A stretch of DNA of 64,000 nt from Schistocerca nitens (taxonomy: Eukaryota > Arthropoda > Insecta > Orthoptera > Acrididae), in contig NC_064622.1 in the NCBI RefSeq assembly GCF_023898315.1, forward strand, positions 350,033,234-350,097,233, given 5' to 3'. The position numbers and the translations under genes are program-made. Below the pieces are notes generated by a model. It made no database searches. It was not told where the DNA came from and worked only from the letters and a program-made list of their open reading frames with translations. The stretch's first letter is position 1, and every line of letters begins with the position of its first letter. Shown piece by piece: positions 47,843 through 59,034 of this stretch.

Positions 47843-48070
47843 CACAGTGAGGTTTCAGTTGCCTGAGATTGCAGTAGTGTGTGTGTGAGTTGCGTTTGTG
47901 CGAGTGTGTGCGCATGTGTATATGTCTGTCTATTGTTGACGAAGACCTTAACAGCCAAAAGCTATAATTGAGAGTCTTTTTGTTGTGCCTATCTGCGACC
48001 CAGCATCTGCCCAGTATGGTGAGCAGCAACTTTCCTTCTCATAATATTGTTACATTCCATCCTGGATTTT
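47702..48070. mobile_element. Fold-back element with (CA)n core and 15-bp target duplication
   Basis: Direct repeats cctcagtaaaattgt at 47687..47701 and 48071..48085 flank it exactly. Inside, gctgagttgcaggtaggcac (continuing aacaaaaag) near 47717 is the inverse of ctttttgttgtgcctatctg near 47973, and (CA)24 lies between. The right end 'atattgttacattccatcct' is shared with the diverged copy at 10345..10640. No coding capacity. Inverted arms suggest a DNA element; a 15-bp duplication suggests target-primed retroposition. Confidence 0.8.
47792..47841 (+). repeat. (CA)n microsatellite
   Basis: About 24 uninterrupted CA units ending in 'cgacacag'. It lies inside the fold-back element. Confidence 0.95.
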
Positions 48071-49384
48071 CCTCAGTAAAATTGTTTTTGACAGCATTGA
48101 CAACTCCAGAAATGCTATATGTTTACAATGGAAATCATATTTTGTGGAAAGTCAGAATATTTGGGTTTTACGCAAAAAAATTCTATTGTTTTGTGTCATG
48201 ATAATTTACTCTCTTTTCTTTTATAATGCCAATTAAATTTTCCACTTATTCTTTGTGTTTAAAATCTGTTTCTGATTAAGTTTGTCTTCTGGATATTTTG
48301 GGGAAATGGAAATTTATGATCATACAGAAAAATTATGAGCAAACAGATTTTAAATATCAAAAATACCAGGAAAATTTTATTAATATCATAAAAAAATGTA
48401 AATTAGCACAACAAACACAAATCAATAGAATATTATTTACATAAAACCAAAAAATACCTTCTCTGATAATCAAATGTACTCACCAAATTTCCGCAAAACA
48501 CTATTTCACTGTAAACATATAGCATCACTGGACCTTTTGCGGTCAAAACGCTGTCAAAATTAATTATACTAAAATTATACAAAAGTATATAAAAATAACA
48601 TCATCAAACATAAAAGAAAGGTAACCGATACTTATGCTCCAAGATGCAAGATTGATCATGACATACCAGCCAAGATGTAAGCATAATGTACCATACACGG
48701 ACAAAGAATCTAACACAGACATTAGGAACAATATTATATGTATTGTACCATCTTACAAGTACACCTGATAATATAAAACACCGAAACAAGTTCACCATGG
48801 AAATTTGTAATACCTAAAAGTAAATAAATCAATAGTGCAGCAGAAACCTGCAACAAAAATAAAATATTTTAGTTAAAGAATTCGTGGGGACCACATGCAC
48901 TGCTAAAATTCGACCTTACTAATCATCATGTTTTTGGACTGACATAACTTACTTAAAAGACCCCATTTCCATCTTTGTAAAGACCATGCTATCTTTTCTG
49001 GAAACTATACATTTCAAAAGTTATCCCAATTAAAACTTTTATCATCATAAGTGTTCCAGAGTTTTTCAATTTGACAGGGTAATCCTTTCAAAAATTCATT
49101 GTCATAGTATTGTAGCCCAAATTTTGCTGATTCAAAAAACGAGGAAGTCTCTTCAAATAACATGTTAAGTTTATGAAATATTCCAATTAGAGAATTTTGA
49201 GTTTCTTGGTAAGCTTTGGTAAATTTTCGTATGCGCCAATACTTCCACAGTATAAAATAGCACTACCATTTGTACCATTTTAAGGACATTGAGCCAATGG
49301 TTCATTCAAAGAATTTCTCTGCCTACAGCATGAGTATGTCTTAAGTTACTATCTAAAATGGAAGGACATTGCATTTTAACATTT

Positions 49385-49955
49385 TATGATAACTATGCTA
49401 AATGCATCTAAATAGGTCTCGCTGCACAAAGCCACATCTGGTTGGTGTCTGTAGAAACCAAAACCAACTGCAGGAACGCCTTGGGCTGCAGATCGGAGCC
49501 GCCGGCGGTGGAGCACGCACCACCAGGTAAACACAGGACGAGTCGGACGACAGACCAACGACAACTGACAACAACCGACCACGACTGACACAACAAGGAA
49601 GAGATAAACAACGGAGGCTTGTGGAAACCACAACACCAAACACCAACAGTAAATCCACTCGGAACCAGAGCCAGGCAAATGTCAACAACGAGCAATGACC
49701 AGAACGCAGTACCGCCGAGATAGAAACGAAATCCAGAGTGAGTACCAGACTGACTGGACTAGGGCAGAGCAGGTCCCTATATACGAAACCGGAGGGAGCG
49801 GCTATTGGCCGCTGTCTGCATGTGGTGTAGCGGTGCTGCCCTCGCTGCGCGGAATAGCGGCCGCGGCGGCGGAGCCCTCTATGGGCTGACCACGTCCATT
49901 TGTTCTGGCGCGTGTTCGACTTCCGCGGCGGAAGGTACTAGAGTGTCCAACATTC
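49385..49955 (-). mobile_element. GC-rich, CpG-rich island; probable solo LTR with promoter
   Basis: A sharply GC- and CpG-rich block inside an AT-rich intron. On the minus strand it starts tgttggacactctagtacct at 49952 (a TG start, as in LTRs). It contains TATATA at 49783..49778 and, 32 bases downstream, TCAGTC at 49753..49748, which is the arthropod initiator. No internal retrovirus-like coding region adjoins it, so a solo LTR is the simplest reading. The end is not fixed: no clear CA end with 4-6 bp duplication was found. The flanks carry a short inverted pair, ttttatgataa at 49380 and ttatcataaaa at 49961. The open frames here (49376..49695) are chance. Confidence 0.5.
49748..49783 (-). 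promoter_or_regulatory. TATA box plus initiator, canonical spacing
   Basis: On the minus strand TATATA (49783..49778) is followed after 24 bases by TCAGTC (49753..49748); the initiator A is 32 bases from the first T of the TATA box. This matches an insect RNA polymerase II core promoter. It points in the direction of the septin gene. Confidence 0.6.
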
Positions 49956-50897
49956 ACATTATCATAAAAGGAAATCGGTTGGAAGTAATGTAATAATTCA
50001 ACGAAAATTATTAATTGTTCCTTTTAACAGTCTCACTGTAATTTTGTTTGTAGAAACAGGGAGAGTAATATATCACTGATTATAATTGTGATGGACAACA
50101 GTAATGGACATGTGTAAATGTGAAAAATCTATTCCAACAACATTGTCTGCAAAGAGTCTTACAATCAACACATAGAGTTTTAAGAAGAAGGAGGCTATCG
50201 ATGAACATGATTGGTAGGTCAGTAAAATTACTATCCCACTTTTACAAATTGGGGAGGCAGGAACACATACAACATGCATTATGGGGCAGAAGAAAATGTG
50301 AAACAGTTGTGACAGATAGCTGTTGCATAGTTGTTTGGTGTGATACTTGGAAAAATAAAATTACTAGACTATATTTCACTGATGGAAGCCTCAGCTGCAC
50401 ACTACTAGAATTGCAGGAACATATTCCACTGCACTGTTGACAAAGTATTCAGTATCAAAATGATGGCTGTCTATCACATCTTACACATCCAACAGTGCTG
50501 TCCAGAAAAGAAAGTATCCAAACAAATGGATTTATCAAGCAGAGCTCTTTGACTGAATGATTTCTACTTAAGTACATTGTCTACTGCCATCCCCCAATAA
50601 TCCAAGAAAATATGTGAGAAAGTATTCTTAAAGTATGTGACATAATCATAATGGAATATTATGATAAAATGATTTCAAAATTGTATCAAATCAGATAACT
50701 TCACTTTGAGCAGCTAATAAAATAAACAAAAAAGTAGCTCACTATTCTTAATTTACACAGTAAAACTCTTTCTGTGCTGAGAAATATCACTTAAGTTGTA
50801 AAAAGACTAGAAACTAGTTTCTACATTTAATCACACTTAAAGGTAGTCACATTATACATGTCTGGAATTGGCTGAAATCACCTGTCACTCAGTGAAT

Positions 50898-52148
50898 ACG
50901 AGGTGTGATCTAAAAGTAATTAGAATTTCTGTTTTTCATAACGAATCTTTCCTTATTCATCAACATCAAATTTGTCCCCTTCAAAGTAATCCCACTCTTT
51001 CTCCAATCTTGAAAGCACTTCTGGAACTTACTTTTCATTACAGTGTTGAGCTTCTTCAGCGATTCTGTTTGTATCCCATCAATGGTGACAAAATTATGTC
51101 CTTTTATGGTCCTCTTTAGCCTAGGGAATAGAAAGAAGTCAAAACGGGGATATGCCTGGCAAATACGGTGGTTGAGGCAACATAACAGTTTTGATTTCTG
51201 CCAAAAAATCGTGACCAAGCATTGAGGTGTGAGCAGGAACATTATCATGATGCAATTTCCACATAATTTCACAATAATTCTGCTCATTGTCTTCACTCAA
51301 ACGGTGTGTATCTCCCAGGTATAATTCCTTATTTCTCATATGACCATAAGGCAGGGACTTGTGATGCACTACCCCACTGTAACCAAAGGAACCAGTCAGA
51401 AGAACTTTCAAGAGATCAAATTTGTCAATTTTTTTTTTCGGTCTTGGGTCTTCAGGCAGTTTTCATTGGCATGACTAGGCCTTGGTTTTGATGTCATCCC
51501 AGTATACCAATGTTTCATTACCTGTTATAACTTTCTTTAGAAGTTCTGGATCATTGTTGACTTTATTCAAATATTCCTGAGCAATATCTATGTGACATCA
51601 TTTTGGTCGAAATTTAACAATTTTGGAACAAACACTGCTGCTACACGTTTCATGCCCAAAATGTCTGAAAAATTTGCGCAGCATGAGAGAAAGGATATGC
51701 CAACATTGTCAGAAACCTTTCTGATGCTGATTCAGTGACTTTCCAGAACAACTGTCACTACTTCTTCCATACAGTCATCAATAATTGATGTGCTAGGGTG
51801 TTCAGAGCAGTCATCAAATTCACTGTCTTCTCGATCCTCTTTGAAACATTTACGCCACTCAAACTCTTTTCTTACTCAGTGGATTCTCCAAAAGTCACAG
51901 ACATTTTTTACAACACACTGTTGGATTTAATGCAAATTCTTTGATCCATCTTTTTTGAAAGCAAAAATTTGCAAAGCACTTGAAGACACACAAATCTTTT
52001 CGAATGTCAATAATGAACTAAATATTCAGAACAGCCAAAATGCAAACATACATCAGGAAAGTGTGAACCAAAAACATAAAAAACTGAAAATCTAATGTAT
52101 AAACCCCATGAAATTAAAAAAATGCCATTACTTTTTAATCACATCTTG
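50898..52148 (-). mobile_element. mariner-like transposon, decayed
   Basis: The ends are inverted repeats: 50898 onward cgaggtgtgatctaaaagta and, inverted from 52148, caagatgtgattaaaaagta. TA flanks both (50896..50897 and 52149..52150). The length is 1.25 kb. On the minus strand broken frames encode a mariner-type transposase: GVVHHKSLPYG, then LHHDNVPAHTSMLGHDFLAE (second Asp), IKTVMLPQPPYLPGISPF, then in another frame FDFFLFPRLKRTIKGHNF (third Asp in FDFF) and FQKCFQDWRK. Stops and a frameshift at about 51145 inactivate it. Confidence 0.8.
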
Positions 52149-52334
52149 TATTTAAAAATGACACTGATCTTTCTTTTTTTAGAATATGTCATTCAAGCAA
52201 TTTTCATTGGCAGGACCAGTTAGGGCTTTTACAGCCAAATAATGTTTATTTGACCCATTCCTTGTCAAATAAAACTTATCATGGTTTTTGCAGATGCACG
52301 AGTTAGGTTGGACACCCTGCAAATGGCATTTATC

Positions 52335-52509
52335 AAATGGCTCTGAGCACTATGGGACTTAACATCAATGGTCATCAGTCCCCTAGAACTTAGAACTACT
52401 TAAACCTATCTAACCTAAGGACATCACACAACACCCAGTCATCACGAGGCAAAGAAAATCCCTGACCCCGCCGGGAATCGAACCCGGGAACCCGGGCGTG
52501 GCAAGCGAG
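52335..52509 (-). mobile_element. tRNA-derived SINE, 5'-truncated
   Basis: On minus it begins inside the head; the B box reads gggttcgattcccgg near 52483..52469, and the body ends gctcagagccatttg near 52335. A 12-bp target duplication, atggcatttatc at 52323..52334 and 52510..52521, fixes the ends. The A box is missing, so the copy is truncated at its 5' end. This SINE is one I recognise as very common in acridid genomes (recall, not searched). Confidence 0.85.
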
Positions 52510-53077
52510 ATGGCATTTATCCACTATCCTGAGAGTTATGCAAAGAATTTTGTGTTGCTACACTCTGATTAAAATTATTCTGTGACTGAAGTTTCAGTGA
52601 GTTGAGTGGAAGGTGCCAGCCACCATCCAATTGTAGTTTTTGCTTGAGTGCCATATGCCCACTGTGTTGCCTGTTTTGCATATTACAAGCAGTGCCCTGT
52701 GACACATGGCTGGCTGCATGCCAGCAACACTGCACCTCTCCACTGCAAACTGTCAGTCACAAAGGAAGTTTAATTGGAGTAAATGAACACAACTAATCTC
52801 ATATATCAACTACCTCTTACAGCAGCACTGAACATTCTATTCCCAAATACACTTGAAACATTACAGTACAAACTTCTTCCTTCCCTTTTCTTCTCTTTTA
52901 CTACCGCATTTAGCTTTTACCATACAGCTGGCTATCCATCACATTAGTATTTTTTATATATGATCTCTTCTCAATCCTCATGAACAGCTTTTTTCCTTTT
53001 CTTTATAATTTGCTTTCACTTTTTAGTTTTTCTCTTCCAGTCTCCTTTCCCAATAAATTCCTAGATATGCAGTGTTT

Positions 53078-53079
<2 letters not shown>

Positions 53080-53126
<47 letters not shown>
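53080..53126 (+). repeat. (TG)n microsatellite
   Basis: About 22 uninterrupted TG units, in the septin intron close to the 53295 exon. Confidence 0.95.
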
Positions 53127-53131
<5 letters not shown>

Positions 53132-53294
53132 TATCAGTTCTTAGCCTCATTACAGCAAATAGTGTGTGTGTTGTTAATACACAAACTAGCCACACAGTTC
53201 ACGTCTCCTTATACTTAATAATGTTACAATCTTCATAAATCACACAATCAAATGAAGTGTGAGATTATAAGAGAAATTAAATAGAAAGACATAC

Positions 53295-53455
53295 ATAAGC
53301 ATTGTGCGCAGCTTGATAAAGTCACAATGGTCTGGATTCTCCACTTCCACCACCCCCCAAGGATAGAGACGGCCTCGCACCTTTCGTCCTCTCACCTCCA
53401 GAAGTGTATTTGCACCACATACAGCAAAAGGAACTGCTTCTTTCAACTGCCGGAC
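53295..53455 (-). CDS. septin-2: Septin (SEPT2 group), exon at the end of the GTPase domain
   Basis: On minus the acceptor 'ttttccgtaag' ends at 53456 and the donor CTTAT|gtatgt begins at 53294. The exon is 161 nt and reads [20 protein letters not shown], then [20 protein letters not shown], then [13 protein letters not shown] and AT, completed by A at 41709 to give Ile. This covers the end of the G domain and the septin-unique element: the WG(V) motif of [12 protein letters not shown] contacts GTP/GDP and forms the inter-subunit interface. The P-loop, G3 and G4 exons must lie right of 64000 because no further septin coding sequence is visible between 53456 and the window end. Confidence 0.95.
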
Positions 53456-54132
53456 CTTACGGAAAATAATATATATTAGTTATCATTATAAAATATTTAT
53501 CAATGTTAGCACTGATCGAGGACAAGTATTCAAATTAAAAAAATTCTAACTGTCAAAAGATGAGTTCTGTAGGTCAGCATACACACATGTGACATTTTCA
53601 TAAACATAATTTAATAACTCTGGCTCTGTTTTGCAAATTGCAGCTAGTGAATGAAAAAAAATCAAAATTTACAGTAATATCAAAAACAGTGAATAAGTAT
53701 TACACATGCTTGGCAAGGGCAATAGACTATCTAAGAAGTGGCCCAAGACTTGTATTAACAGTAAGCTTTTCCTGAGAAAGAAATGTGTACAATCCTGGAA
53801 GATTGTGGTCAATCCATGTGGTGAGTCTCTTAAGTTAATCTATTAACTCAACTCAATTAGGATGTTCATCAAGAGAAAGTCTGGACCAACTGCACTTTTG
53901 AAAAGACACATTGGTTGCAGTAACCCATACCTGTACTTATGATCATTAACAATACTCCTCCAGTTACTAATTGCTATATGGTATCCACCAAAATGTATTT
54001 TCTTTACAAATTCATGTGTGACTAGAATCCTACAACAACCAGAATTCATCAGTAAAAAGCACTATGTAATCTAGATGACATAATAAACAGGTGGTTTGTG
54101 TCTGCACCACCATCCCCCCCCCTCCCCCCCCC

Positions 54133-54171
<39 letters not shown>

Positions 54172-54638
54172 AACAGGCATGCCTCTGTACCATCATCTCA
54201 CCCTCCCTCCCAACACATGGGTGGAGGGGGAGGGGGAGAGGGAGAGTGAGGGGGAAAGGGAGGGGGAGGGAGAGAGTGAGGAGAAGAGGGAGAGATGTCT
54301 GACATACAAACCAACTGATCTTGCCCTCAAACACTTAATTTTTCAGAAACTGTGACTGAAAACTTTGAACACAGAAGTCTTCAATCATCAATGTATTCTG
54401 CCATGCATTTACAACCAGTTACTGTCCTTTATAGTGACGACTTTACACTAGTAGTCAGAAAACTGTGGCTCATAAACCACATATGCATCTTTCTCCAGTT
54501 GAGAGTGATTGCTACAAAATATCAAATGCTAGAATGCACACTCAGTGATAAAGCTCTTAATGACTGCCAAATTACAGAATTTTTTTGTTGAAATGGAGAG
54601 TGAGTACAGGAGAATGAGTACACAAGAACAGAAATTAA
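53456..54638 (-). other. Septin intron, start of a stretch of more than 10 kb
   Basis: Everything from 53456 to the right edge should be intron of the septin gene unless another gene is nested in it. This first part has no recognised content apart from the simple repeats at 54113..54290. Confidence 0.5.
54113..54290 (+). repeat. C run, (CA)n and purine-rich G4-like tract
   Basis: C runs at 54113..54135 are followed by about 17 CA units (to 54168). After a short unique piece comes a purine-only stretch (54219..54290) built of variants of ggggga and gagagtgag with more than ten runs of three or more G, so it could form G-quadruplexes. The open frames here are artefacts. Confidence 0.85.
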
Positions 54639-55749
54639 GGGGAGCCGGAGGTGGTCAAATCCAAAAAATTATGATTTTTTTTTAATTTATTTATTTATTT
54701 ATTTATTTATTTATTTTTTTTTTTGCTACCGAAAATTAATTGGAACATTCCTCTTTAATGTAAACTTTGAATTATTGTTCTACTCGCCCTAGAAGTGGAG
54801 TTATTACCATTTTCCCCCAGGCCTGCAGAGGAAATGGGCGGCCGCTGAATGCATCTAACACCCTCTCGTGACTTCCTGGCGAACTGCTTGGGATTTTCTT
54901 GGCCTGTTACGCATACAGCGAGTGTGCAAGGGTTGGCTACATTGTTTTCTGTGACAAATGAAGCGCTAAGAGCGCGGAACATCGTCTCTTTGCTGTTTAC
55001 TGTTTTGAATTAGTTCAGTGTTGCACCTGTTGTTGGTAGTATTATACTTCTTGTGTAAAGCGTTGTTCTGGTTACGATGCCACGTTTTAGTAACCGTGTA
55101 TATAAGAAGAGGAAGAACGTAGGGAAAAGAAAATTAACACTAATACCAAGTTGTGATACTACAATTACTGAAACAGTGCGTTCTTCTGCTAAGCAACACA
55201 TGGCCGGCCATAGCCCTGTGACATCTTCTAGCAAGAAGCTGACTGGTGGAAGTGACAGATTTCGTGAATATGTTAGTGACAGTGATGATATTAATGAAGT
55301 ACTGAATATTGGATTATTATCTTCTGTGCTGAAAGAAAGTGTTCTGTGCAAAATGTGTTCAAGTGTAGGAGTGGGACTAGAGATAACAACGCACTTTGGT
55401 TTAGCTTGTGAGATGAAGATAATCTGTGCATGCTGCAAGTATCAAGTGACTTTCTACAATTCACATGCCAGTCTCTTTGGTGAAAATGGACGATCTAGTG
55501 TTTGATGTGAATGTTCAACTTGTGTATGGTCTTCGATCCATTGGAAAAGGGTCTGCTGCTGGTAAACTGTTTTGTAGTATTATGAACTTGCCATCGCCTC
55601 CAAGCAAATTTGGGTACTACTGTGAACTTGTAGGAGCCCCTGTTGAAGATGTGGCTTTGAAAACCATGAAGGAAGCAGTGGAGGAATCTGTAGAAATGAA
55701 CGGTGGTTCTAGGGATTTGGTAGTGGCATTAGATGGTTCCTGGCAAAAG

Positions 55750-58700
55750 TTGTTGTTGTTGTGGTCTTCAGTCCTGAGACTGGTTTGATGCAGCTCTCCA
55801 TGCTACTCTATCCTGTGCAAGCTTCTTCATCTCCCAGTACCTACTGCAGCCTACATCTTTCTGAATCTGCTTAGTGTATTCATCTCTTGGTCTACCTCTA
55901 CGATTTTTACCCTCCACACTGCCCTCGAATGCTAAATTTGTGATCCCTTGATGCCTCAAAACATGTCCTACCAAGTGATCCCTTCTTCTAGTCAAGTTGT
56001 GCCACAAACTTCTCTTCTCCCCAATCCTATTCAATACCTCCTCATTAGTTACGTGATCTACCCACCTTATCTTCAGCATTCTTCTGTAGCACCACATTTC
56101 GAAAGCTTCTATTCTCTTCTTGTCCAAACTGGTTATCGTCCATGTTTCACTTCCATACATGGCTACACTCCATATAAATACTTTCAGAAACGACTTCCTG
56201 ACACTTAAATCTATACACGATTTTAACAAATTTCTCTTCTTCAGAAACGATTTCCTTGCCATTGCCAGTCTACATTTTATATCCTCTCTACTTTGACCAT
56301 CATCAGTTATTTTACTCCCTAAATAGCAAAACTCCTTTACTACTTTAAGTGCCTCATTTCCTAATCTAATTCCCTCAGCATCACCCGATTTAATTTGACT
56401 ACATTCCATTATCCTCGTTTTGCTTTTGTTGATGTTCATCTTATATCCTTCTTTCAAGACACCATCCATTCCGTTCAACTGCTCTTCCAAGTCCTTTGCT
56501 GTGTCTGACAGAATTACAATGTCATCGGCAAACCTCAAAGTTTTTACTTCTTCTCCATGAATTTTAATACCTACTCCGAATTTTTCTTTTGTTTCCTTTA
56601 CTGCTTGTTCAATATACAGATTGAATAACATCAGGGAGAGGCTACAACCCTGTCTCACACCTTTCCCAACCACTGCTTCCCTTTCATGCCCCTCGACTCT
56701 TATAACTGCCATCTGGTTTCTGTACAAATTGTAAATAGCCTTTCACTCCCTGTATTTTACCCCTGCCACCTTCAGAATTTGAAAGAGAGTATTCCAGTTA
56801 ACATTGTCAAAAGCTTTCTCTAAGTCTACAAATGCTAGAAACGTAGGTTTGCCTTTCCTTAATCTTTCTTCTAAGATAAGTCGTAAGGTCAGTATTGCCT
56901 CACGTGTTCCAGTATTTCTACGGAATCCAAACTGATCTTCCCCGAGGTCAGCTTCTAATAGTTTTTCCATTCTTCTGTAAAGAATTCATGTTAGTATTTT
57001 GCAGCTGTGGCTTTTTAAACTGATTGTTCGGTAATTCTCACATCTGTCAACACCTGCTTTCTTTGGGATTGGAATTATTATATTCTTCTTGAAGTCTGAG
57101 GGTATTTCACCTGTTTCATACATCTTGCTCACCAGATGGTAGAGTTTTGTCATGACTGGCTCTCCAAAGGCCATCAGTACTTCTAATGGAATGTTGTCTA
57201 CTCCCGGGCCTTGTTTCGACTCAGGTCTTTCAGTGCTCTGTCAAACTCTTCACGCAGTATCTTATCTCCCATTTCGTCTTCGTCTACATCCTCTCCCATT
57301 TCCATAATATTGTCCTCAAGTACATCGCCCTTGTATAAACCCTCTATATACTCCTTCCACCTTTCTGCCTTCCCTTCTTTGCTTAGAACTGGGTTTCCAT
57401 CTGAGCTCTTGATATTCATACAAGTGGTTCTCTTCTCTCCAAAGGTCTCTTTAGTTTTCCTGTAGGCAGTATCTATCTTACCCCTAGTGAGACAAGCCTC
57501 TATATCCTTACATTTGTCCTCTAGCCATCCCTGCTTAGCCATTTTGCACTTCCTGTCGATCTCATTTTTGAGACGTTTGTATTCCTTTTTGCCTGCTTCA
57601 TTTACTGCATTTTTATATTTTCTCCTTTCATCAATTAAATTCAATATTTCTTCTGTTACCCAAGGATTTCTATTAGCCCTCGCCTTTTTACCTACTTGAT
57701 CGTCTGCTGCCTTCACTACTTCATCCCTCAGAGCTACCCATTCTTCTTCTACTGTATTTCTTTCCCCCATTCCTGTCAATTGTTCCCTTATGCTCTCCCT
57801 GAAACTCTCTACAACCTCTGGTTCTTTCAATTTATCCAGGTCCCATCTCCTTAAATTCCCACCTTTTTGCAGTTTCTTCAGTTTTAATCTACAGCTCATA
57901 ACCAATAGATTGTGGTCAGAGTCCACATCTGCCCCTGGAAATGTCTTACAATTTAAAACCTGGTTCCTAAATCTCTGTCTTACCATTATATAATCTATCT
58001 GATACCTTTTAGTATCTCCAGGATTCTTCCAGGTATACAACCTTCTTTTATGATTCTTGAACCAAGTGTTAGCTATGATTAAGTTATGCTCTGTGCAAAA
58101 TTCTACAAGGCGGCTTCCTCTTCCATTTCTTCCCCCCAATCCATATTCACCTACTATGTTTCCTTCTCTCCCTTTTCCTACTGACGAATTCCAGTCACCC
58201 ATGACTATTAAATTTTCGTCTCCCTTCACCACCTGAATAATTTCTTTTATCGTCATACATTTCTTCAATTTCTTCATCATCTGCAGAGCTAGTTGGCATA
58301 TAAACTTGTACTACTGTAGTAGGCATGGGCTTTGTGTCTATCTTGGCCACGATAATGCGTTCACTATGCTGCTTGTAGTAGATAACCCGCACTCCAATTT
58401 TTTTATTCATTATGAAACCTACTCCTGCATTACCCCTATTTGATTTTGTATTTATAACCCTGTATTCACCTGACCAAAAGTCTTGTTCCTCCTGCCACCG
58501 AACTTCACTAATTCCCACTATATCTAACTTTAACCTATCCATTTCCCTTTTTAAATTTTCTAACCTACCTGCCCAATTAAGGGATCTGACATTCCACGCT
58601 CCGTTCCATAGAACGCCAGTTTTCTTTCTCCTGATAATGACGTCCCCTTGAGTAGTCCCCGCCCGGAGATCCGAATGGGGGACTATTTTACCTCCGGAAT

Positions 58701-59034
58701 ATTTTACCCAAGAGGACACCATCATCATTTAATCATACAGTAAAGCTGCATGTCCTCGGGAAAAATTACGGCTGTAGTTTCCCCATGCTTTCAGCCGTTC
58801 ACAGTACCAGCACAGCAAGGCCGTTTTGGTTAATGTTACAAGGCCAGATCAATCAATCATCCAGACTGTTGCCCCTGCAACTACTAAAAGGCTGCTGCCC
58901 CTCTTCAGGAACCACATGTTTGTCTGGCCTCTCAACAGATACCCCTCCGTTGTGGTTGCACCTACGGTACGGCCATCTGTATCGCTGAGGCACGCAAGCC
59001 TCCCCACCGACGGCAAGGTCCATGGTTCATGGGG
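55750..59034 (-). mobile_element. RTE-type LINE, nearly complete, inserted in the Mutator element
   Basis: It is flanked by direct repeats ggcaaaag at 55742..55749 and 59035..59042. On minus the element starts at about 59034 (ccatggaccttgccgtcggt near the start) and ends in (CAA)n at 55750..55762, the short-repeat tail typical of RTE elements. Its sequence is common in arthropod genomes (recall). At 3.3 kb, about the full length of an RTE element, it is not obviously 5'-truncated. Confidence 0.85.
55768..58728 (-). pseudogene. RTE-type LINE polyprotein (AP endonuclease + RT)
   Basis: Endonuclease: NVRSLNWAGRLENLKREMDR, DIVGISEVRWQ (catalytic Glu) at 58605..58480; after a frameshift near 58240, GDWNSSVGKG (58195) and DVDSDHNLLVMSCRLK (57920) give the N and SDH catalytic motifs. 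Linker to 57198. RT fingers: FKKNIIIPIPKKAGVDRCEN, YRTISL (57100..57040), then GFRRNTGTREAI and FLAFVDLEKAFDNVNW (motif A, 56835). After a stop, GVRQGCSLSLMLFNLYIEQA (motif B, 56640) and LRFADDIVILSDTA (motif C, FADD, 56530). C-terminal region YGSETWTITSLDKKRIEAFE and HVLRHQGITNLAFEGSVEGK. Breaks at about 58240, 57190, 56980 and 56740 inactivate it, but catalytic residues remain, so it is a young pseudogene. Confidence 0.85.

Larger units (their letters stand above)
41710..53294 (-). other. Septin intron of 11.6 kb, filled with retro- and DNA elements
   Basis: Donor gtatgt at 53294 and acceptor cag at 41710. Contents: an I-type LINE (42905..47640), a fold-back element (47702..48070), an LTR-like GC island (49385..49955), a mariner-like element (50898..52148), a SINE (52335..52509) and (TG)n at 53080. 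Stretches without recognisable content are 41710..42904 (with a (CTC)n run at 41963..41979), 48071..49384, 49956..50897 and 52522..53079; all are AT-rich. Confidence 0.7.

Noticed and set aside
52440-52500. tRNA-gene-like GGTTCGATTCC box on minus strand
   Set aside because: No cloverleaf, no A box, and it sits within a SINE with its own target duplication, so it is not a tRNA gene.
55010-55438. 142-codon minus-strand open frame
   Set aside because: It is the antisense shadow of the N-terminal part of the Mutator transposase, which shows clear family motifs on the plus strand.
57211-57993. Plus-strand serine/leucine-rich frames
   Set aside because: They are antisense to the RTE LINE polyprotein.
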